NCBI GenBank assembly: GCA_035637455.1
Contig: DASPXE010000143.1
Location: forward strand, 1 to 9,507
Reading direction: 5' to 3'
Source: 20CM-4-69-16 sp035637455
Lineage (GTDB): Bacteria; Gemmatimonadota; Gemmatimonadetes; Gemmatimonadales; GWC2-71-9
DNA: 9,507 nucleotides
In this document: positions 6,623 to 9,507 of the stretch, piece after piece
Layout of the letters: every line of letters begins with the position of its first letter
How positions within the stretch are numbered: the first letter of the stretch is position 1
Position numbers and translations under genes: made by a program
The notes under the pieces: model-generated
The model's database searches: none
What the model saw: the letters and a program-made list of their open reading frames with translations, nothing else
What the model was told of the DNA's origin: nothing

Positions 6623-6651
6623 CATATAGCCCGGGCTCCAGGGGGCGTCAA
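6623..6651 (-). promoter_or_regulatory. Sigma70-type promoter for the hybrid kinase gene
   Basis: TTGACG (6651-6646) and TATATG (6628-6623) on the minus strand are 17 nt apart. The -10 hexamer contains the upstream candidate start codon (ATG at 6625), so a transcript starting near 6616 would lack that codon. Translation would begin at 6598, preceded by a run of eight G (6610-6603) that may serve as ribosome binding site. Confidence 0.45.
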
Positions 6652-6757
6652 GCGTCGGGCCATCGGATCGTCCGAAATTACCGCGCGCGGGGCGCCGGCC
6701 CTGGCCCTTTGTTATGTTGGGTGCGTCGCATCAACCCTAGCGCGAGGTGTCCACGAC

Positions 6758-7408
6758 ATGAGGGAACCGAACCGCGTCTCCCCCGTACCGGTGCGCCCGC
6801 TCGCCGCGGTGCTGCTGGTCGTCTTGGCCGGCATGGCCTGCGCCGCTCACCGCGTGCTCGTCCCGCCGCGCCTCAATCTCGTACCGTACGGTCAGATCGG
6901 ACTCGTCACGTTCACGGCCGAGAATGCCAAGGGCTCGCTCCACGAATTCGCCACGCGGCGCTTCTCGGAGTACGTGTTGGCTGCCCAGACGGGTATCGAG
7001 ATGTTGGAGCTCGGGCCCGCCGACTCGGTGCTACGGCGCACGCGTGCGGCGGAGCTCGGTCCAGCGGCGGCGCAGGCGCTGGGAGGGGAGCGCGGCGTTC
7101 CTGTGGTCTTCTTCGGTCATCTCAAGGTGTCCAACGTGAAGCCGAGCGGCGGCCTGGTTGGCCTGACGCTGCCGCACGTGGAGGCGACGGTCTCGGCCGA
7201 GCTGTCAGTGGAGCTGCTGTCGACCAAGTCCGGCGGGACGCTATGGCGCTCCAGCGCGACCGCCAGTGAGAAGGTCGGCGGCCTTTCCCTGGTCGGCGGC
7301 GAGCCCATCTTCTCCGCTAAAGATCCCAACAACGCGTACGGGCAGCTCGTCAATCGTCTGGTCTACGCCGTGACGTACGACCTGCGCTCTACGTGGGTGA
7401 AGCAGTAG
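6758..7408 (+). CDS. Exported, probably lipid-anchored envelope protein; CsgG/TolB-N-like fold suspected
   Basis: This 216-residue protein starts at an ATG preceded by GAGGTG at 8 nt. Residues 13-30 are a hydrophobic signal ending LAGMAC-AA. Cys28 could be lipidated, but the -3 position is Gly, so the lipobox is imperfect and cleavage by signal peptidase I is an alternative. The mature part has YGQIGLVTF (44-52), a helix-rich middle with ALGGERGVPVVFFGHLKVS (107-125), and VEATVSAELSVELLSTKSGGTLW (141-163). An early beta strand, a 'does this value exist' strand near residue 116 and a closing GTLW strand recall CsgG, GNA1162-like and TolB N-terminal domain lipoproteins; this is pattern memory, not a firm assignment. 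It diverges from the kinase gene across about 160 bp and its stop lies 2 bp from the stop of the convergent SYLF gene. Confidence 0.75.
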   Translation: MREPNRVSPVPVRPLAAVLLVVLAGMACAAHRVLVPPRLNLVPYGQIGLVTFTAENAKGSLHEFATRRFSEYVLAAQTGIEMLELGPADSVLRRTRAAELGPAAAQALGGERGVPVVFFGHLKVSNVKPSGGLVGLTLPHVEATVSAELSVELLSTKSGGTLWRSSATASEKVGGLSLVGGEPIFSAKDPNNAYGQLVNRLVYAVTYDLRSTWVKQ

Positions 7409-7410
7409 GC

Positions 7411-8121
7411 TTACGGCTTCAGCGGTCCGATATTCTTCTGCAAGCTGTTGAGGAACGGCTGGACCAGCCCCGGGCCTCCGGTCCCGCCGGTCGCGAGCAG
7501 GCCCTTCACGTCCGCCGAGCGACTCTCACCGTAGACCGCTTTGTTCGCCTTGGAGTCGATCTCCCACTTGGTACCGGCGAGGTTGATCCCGGCGAACAGG
7601 CCCTTGGTTTTCGAGTACGTGTAGATCTCGGCCGTGAGCTTGTAGTCCGTCTCGGCCGAGAGGTTGCGGCCCACCGGGCCGGCGGCGACGGAGGCCTGTC
7701 CCCCGAGATCGAGCGACGACGCGGCGATGAGGCGCGGGGCGTTCTGGTTGAGGAAAACCAGCACCACGTCGGCCGACTGGCCGCCGATCTGGAGGCCAAA
7801 GGTGCCGCCCTTCAAGCCGACGAACGTCGGCAGGCTCCAGCCCCCGGGGGTGCGGCAGCTCGCCAGACCAAATCCGACCTTTCCCCCGAGCCCCAGGCCC
7901 ACTTGCACGACCTCGGGCACCGCGGCCACGCAGGTCGCCTTCTCGAGCAGCGACTGGGGCGGGGAGTGGTCGGGCTCCTTCACGAGCTCCGCAACGATTT
8001 CACCGGCGCGCTGGGCGCGCTCCGCCAGCTTCTCGTTGGGTTGAGACTGCGCCTGCGCCGCGGGGACGAGCAGGCCAAGCTGGACGCCGAGCGCGAAGCA
8101 TCGCGAGAGACACAGAGGCAT
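7411..8121 (-). CDS. Lipid-binding SYLF domain protein (Ysc84-like)
   Basis: This 236-residue protein has an N-terminal signal peptide (hydrophobic 8-20, then PAAQAQS, cleavage near residue 24). The SYLF domain covers about 55-205: KATCVAAVPEVVQVGLGLGGKVGFGLASCR (61-90), GWSLPTFVGLKGGTFGLQIGGQSADVVLVF (94-123, written here only as landmarks GWSLP and QIGGQSADVV), AAGPVGRN (146-153) and YSKTKGLFAGINLAG (169-183), ending with NKAVYG. In yeast Ysc84 and other SYLF proteins this domain binds phosphoinositides or membranes; the bacterial exported forms are of unclear role, probably acting at the inner face of the outer membrane or in the periplasm. It is the last gene of the four-gene operon, 33 nt after the Spy-like gene. 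A clear ribosome binding site is not visible, so its translation may depend on upstream genes. Confidence 0.92.
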   Translation of the reverse strand: MPLCLSRCFALGVQLGLLVPAAQAQSQPNEKLAERAQRAGEIVAELVKEPDHSPPQSLLEKATCVAAVPEVVQVGLGLGGKVGFGLASCRTPGGWSLPTFVGLKGGTFGLQIGGQSADVVLVFLNQNAPRLIAASSLDLGGQASVAAGPVGRNLSAETDYKLTAEIYTYSKTKGLFAGINLAGTKWEIDSKANKAVYGESRSADVKGLLATGGTGGPGLVQPFLNSLQKNIGPLKP

Positions 8122-8154
8122 GCCCGATCCGTACCCCCGTGCGGAGGTAGAGGT

Positions 8155-8616
8155 TCATTGAGGGGGTGCCGCGGGCGAACTGAGCTGGGTGAGCTTTGCC
8201 TGCTGGTCTGGTGAGAGCTGGTTCTTGATCTGGATCAACAGGCCGATGTGGGCACGCTTCACCTCACGCTCGACGACGAGCACCTTGTCGATCTGCGCGA
8301 GCGCGGCCGCTTGATCCACGACCGGCCTATCGAGCAGCTCGACCATCCGCTGGGTCTCGTCCTGCATTTGCCACTGCAGGTCGAGCACCTTCGTCTGGAA
8401 ATCCTGGATCGCTCGCGTGATCGCGGCGCGCTGTTCCGTCTTGAGACCGATGGCGCGCTGTTGGTGCATTACAAGCTCGGGCGGAAACAGGAACCGGGCG
8501 AGCGGATCCTCCTGGCGCGGGGGACCGCCGGGGCCACCCGGCTGCGGTTGTTGGCTCGCCGCGCCGACCGCGCCAAGCAGGACGAGGACCAGAGTGACGC
8601 CTGAAACACGCTTCAT
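8155..8616 (-). CDS. Spy/CpxP/CnrX-like periplasmic protein with LTxxQ-type motifs
   Basis: This 153-residue exported protein has a signal peptide (1-20, cleavage near GAASQ), a Pro/Gly-rich linker (22-38) and an all-helical domain (about 40-145). Two LTxxQ-like motifs bracket it: LKTEQ (58-62) and LSPDQ (134-138), as in Spy, CpxP, ZraP and CnrX, which act as periplasmic chaperones or metal and stress sensors. His51 and His123 lie at the helix ends and could contribute to metal binding, but the CnrX ligand set is not clearly preserved. GGGAGG stands 8 nt before the ATG, and the ATG overlaps the stop of the anti-sigma candidate as ATGA, indicating translational coupling. Placed directly after a sigma/anti-sigma pair, it may sense envelope stress or metal and act on the anti-sigma, by analogy to CnrX with CnrY and CnrH. 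That role is inferred. Confidence 0.85.
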   Translation of the reverse strand: MKRVSGVTLVLVLLGAVGAASQQPQPGGPGGPPRQEDPLARFLFPPELVMHQQRAIGLKTEQRAAITRAIQDFQTKVLDLQWQMQDETQRMVELLDRPVVDQAAALAQIDKVLVVEREVKRAHIGLLIQIKNQLSPDQQAKLTQLSSPAAPPQ

Positions 8617-8951
8617 GGTAGCAGCCTCCCTTCCGAAGTGAGCCTGGGGACGGCGCGTAACAGCTCGGCGCCGGGGGTGCGCAGCAGAAAATCCGTAGGG
8701 GCTTCCCAGCGCGCGGCGGCCAAGTCGACGAACACCGCACGCTTGCCGCCGGACCGTAGCACGGCGAAGAGGACGAACGCCGCGGCGGCCGCTATGGCGA
8801 GGCCCGCAACCCGCCCGCGCAGCTGCCCAGCTCTCTCCCGGCGCCGCTTGAGAGACGCGAGGACGTCCCGAAACTCAGGCGCCCCTGCTCCCGCCTGGTG
8901 TCGCAAGGCGCGGAACTGCTCGTGCAGCTGTCGCTCGCCGTCGTCCGTCAT
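8613..8951 (-). CDS. Single-pass membrane protein, probable anti-sigma factor
   Basis: This 112-residue protein has a charged cytosolic N-terminus (1-46) with FRALRHQAGAGAPEFRDVLASL, one Ala-rich transmembrane segment (about 47-66), and a 46-residue outer part. The N-in topology and position between an ECF sigma gene (ATGA overlap at 8948-8951) and a Spy-like gene (ATGA overlap at 8613-8616) point to an anti-sigma factor. There is no cysteine in the protein, hence no HxxxCxxC zinc anti-sigma motif; a short helical N-terminus could still bind the sigma factor, as CnrY does. The function is inferred from context and topology, not from a recognised domain. Confidence 0.7.
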   Translation of the reverse strand: MTDDGERQLHEQFRALRHQAGAGAPEFRDVLASLKRRRERAGQLRGRVAGLAIAAAAAFVLFAVLRSGGKRAVFVDLAAARWEAPTDFLLRTPGAELLRAVPRLTSEGRLLP

Positions 8952-9463
8952 CGGTCGGCCTCCTCGAGCATCCGTCGCAACGCCGTCTTGCCACGCTCGT
9001 AGTGGGTGCGGGCCGTGCCAAGCGCGATGCCGAGCAGAGTCGCAGCCTCGGCGATCGTCAAGTCCTCGTAGAACACGAGGTGCAGCACTTCGCGCTGCCG
9101 GGCCGGCAGCCGCGCGAGCGCGCGCGCCAGCCGGACCGTTTCGTCAGCCTGCAGGACGACGGCCTCCGGGTCGGGACGACCGTCTGCCGCCTCCGGCTCC
9201 AACAGTCGGCGTGCGAACGGCAGCCACCGCCCCAGCAGCGCCCGGCGCTGCGCCTCCTGTGCGGTCCGGCGAATCACGCCGAACACCCAGGTCCGGAAGC
9301 TCGAGCGTCCCGCGAACCGGGCCCGTCCGTCGAGAATCTTGAGGTAGCTCGACTGGAGCGCGTCCTCGGCGGCCGGGCGGTCCCAAGCGCAGCAGCTCAG
9401 CGCCCAGCCGAACGCCGCGGCGTGCAGCTGTTCCAGCTGGGCGGCGAGGTCGTCGGGCGACAT
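8948..9463 (-). CDS. ECF-type RNA polymerase sigma factor
   Basis: This 171-residue protein has sigma region 2 (about 10-78) with EDALQSSYLKIL (33-44) and SSFRTWVFGVIRR (54-66), the latter matching region 2.4 that reads the -10 element. Region 4 (about 112-168) has LPARQREVLHLVFYEDLT (119-136) and the helix-turn-helix EAATLLGIALGTARTHYERG (139-158) that reads -35. Regions 1 and 3 are absent, as usual for ECF factors. The region 2-4 linker (79-110) is ordinary. The ATG at 9463 has only a weak ribosome binding site; 44 nt remain to the window edge and no recognisable ECF autoregulated promoter is visible there. It heads the operon with the anti-sigma, Spy-like and SYLF genes and likely controls them plus an unseen regulon. 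Confidence 0.93.
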   Translation of the reverse strand: MSPDDLAAQLEQLHAAAFGWALSCCAWDRPAAEDALQSSYLKILDGRARFAGRSSFRTWVFGVIRRTAQEAQRRALLGRWLPFARRLLEPEAADGRPDPEAVVLQADETVRLARALARLPARQREVLHLVFYEDLTIAEAATLLGIALGTARTHYERGKTALRRMLEEADR

Positions 9464-9507
9464 GTCGTGCTCGGTCTCGGGTGATGAGTGTCGCGACGCG
9501 CTTGGTT

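Noticed and set aside
5114..7408. 764-codon plus-strand open frame
   Set aside because: Most of it is antisense to the zinc-ribbon and kinase genes. Only the last 216 codons, from the ATG at 6758 with its own ribosome binding site and signal sequence, form a real gene.

Overview
The window is GC-rich, densely packed bacterial chromosomal DNA. Gene content (an isoquinoline 1-oxidoreductase-like molybdenum hydroxylase, DUF1207, SYLF and Spy-like envelope proteins, an ECF sigma factor, a zinc-ribbon protein with a GAWYP-type N-terminus) suggests a soil or sediment Gram-negative-type bacterium such as Gemmatimonadota, Acidobacteriota or a relative. That assignment is an inference from style, not from a marker gene. 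No tRNA, rRNA, CRISPR array, insertion sequence or prophage signature was seen.

Layout. (1) Positions 1-724, minus strand: 5' part of a DUF1207 envelope protein, cut by the window edge. (2) 861-3510, plus strand, diverging from it: a two-gene operon for a two-subunit molybdenum hydroxylase, a small [2Fe-2S] subunit (IorA-like) and a large Tat-exported molybdopterin subunit (IorB-like). (3) 3545-4375, minus strand: a HAD-superfamily phosphatase with phosphoserine-phosphatase-like motifs. Its leader holds a good sigma70-type promoter, a 33-codon candidate leader peptide and a perfect 14-bp stem-loop next to the ribosome binding site. (4) 4745-6598, minus strand: a sensorless hybrid histidine kinase/receiver followed by a zinc-ribbon protein with an Arg-rich repetitive tail. 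(5) 6758-7408, plus strand: an exported, probably lipid-anchored envelope protein of CsgG/TolB-N-like appearance. (6) 7411-9463, minus strand: a tightly packed operon of ECF sigma factor, single-pass membrane anti-sigma candidate, Spy/CpxP/CnrX-like periplasmic protein and SYLF lipid-binding protein. The first two junctions are ATGA overlaps.

How they may work together. The right-hand operon looks like a self-contained envelope or metal stress module: sigma factor, membrane inhibitor, periplasmic sensor or chaperone, and an exported lipid-binding effector. The iorAB pair is a periplasmic oxidoreductase whose substrate and electron acceptor cannot be read from the window; no cytochrome c subunit or XdhC-type maturation factor is adjacent. 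The most striking molecular oddity is the hybrid kinase: its ATPase and receiver domains look intact, but the phosphoacceptor histidine of the H-box is glutamine.
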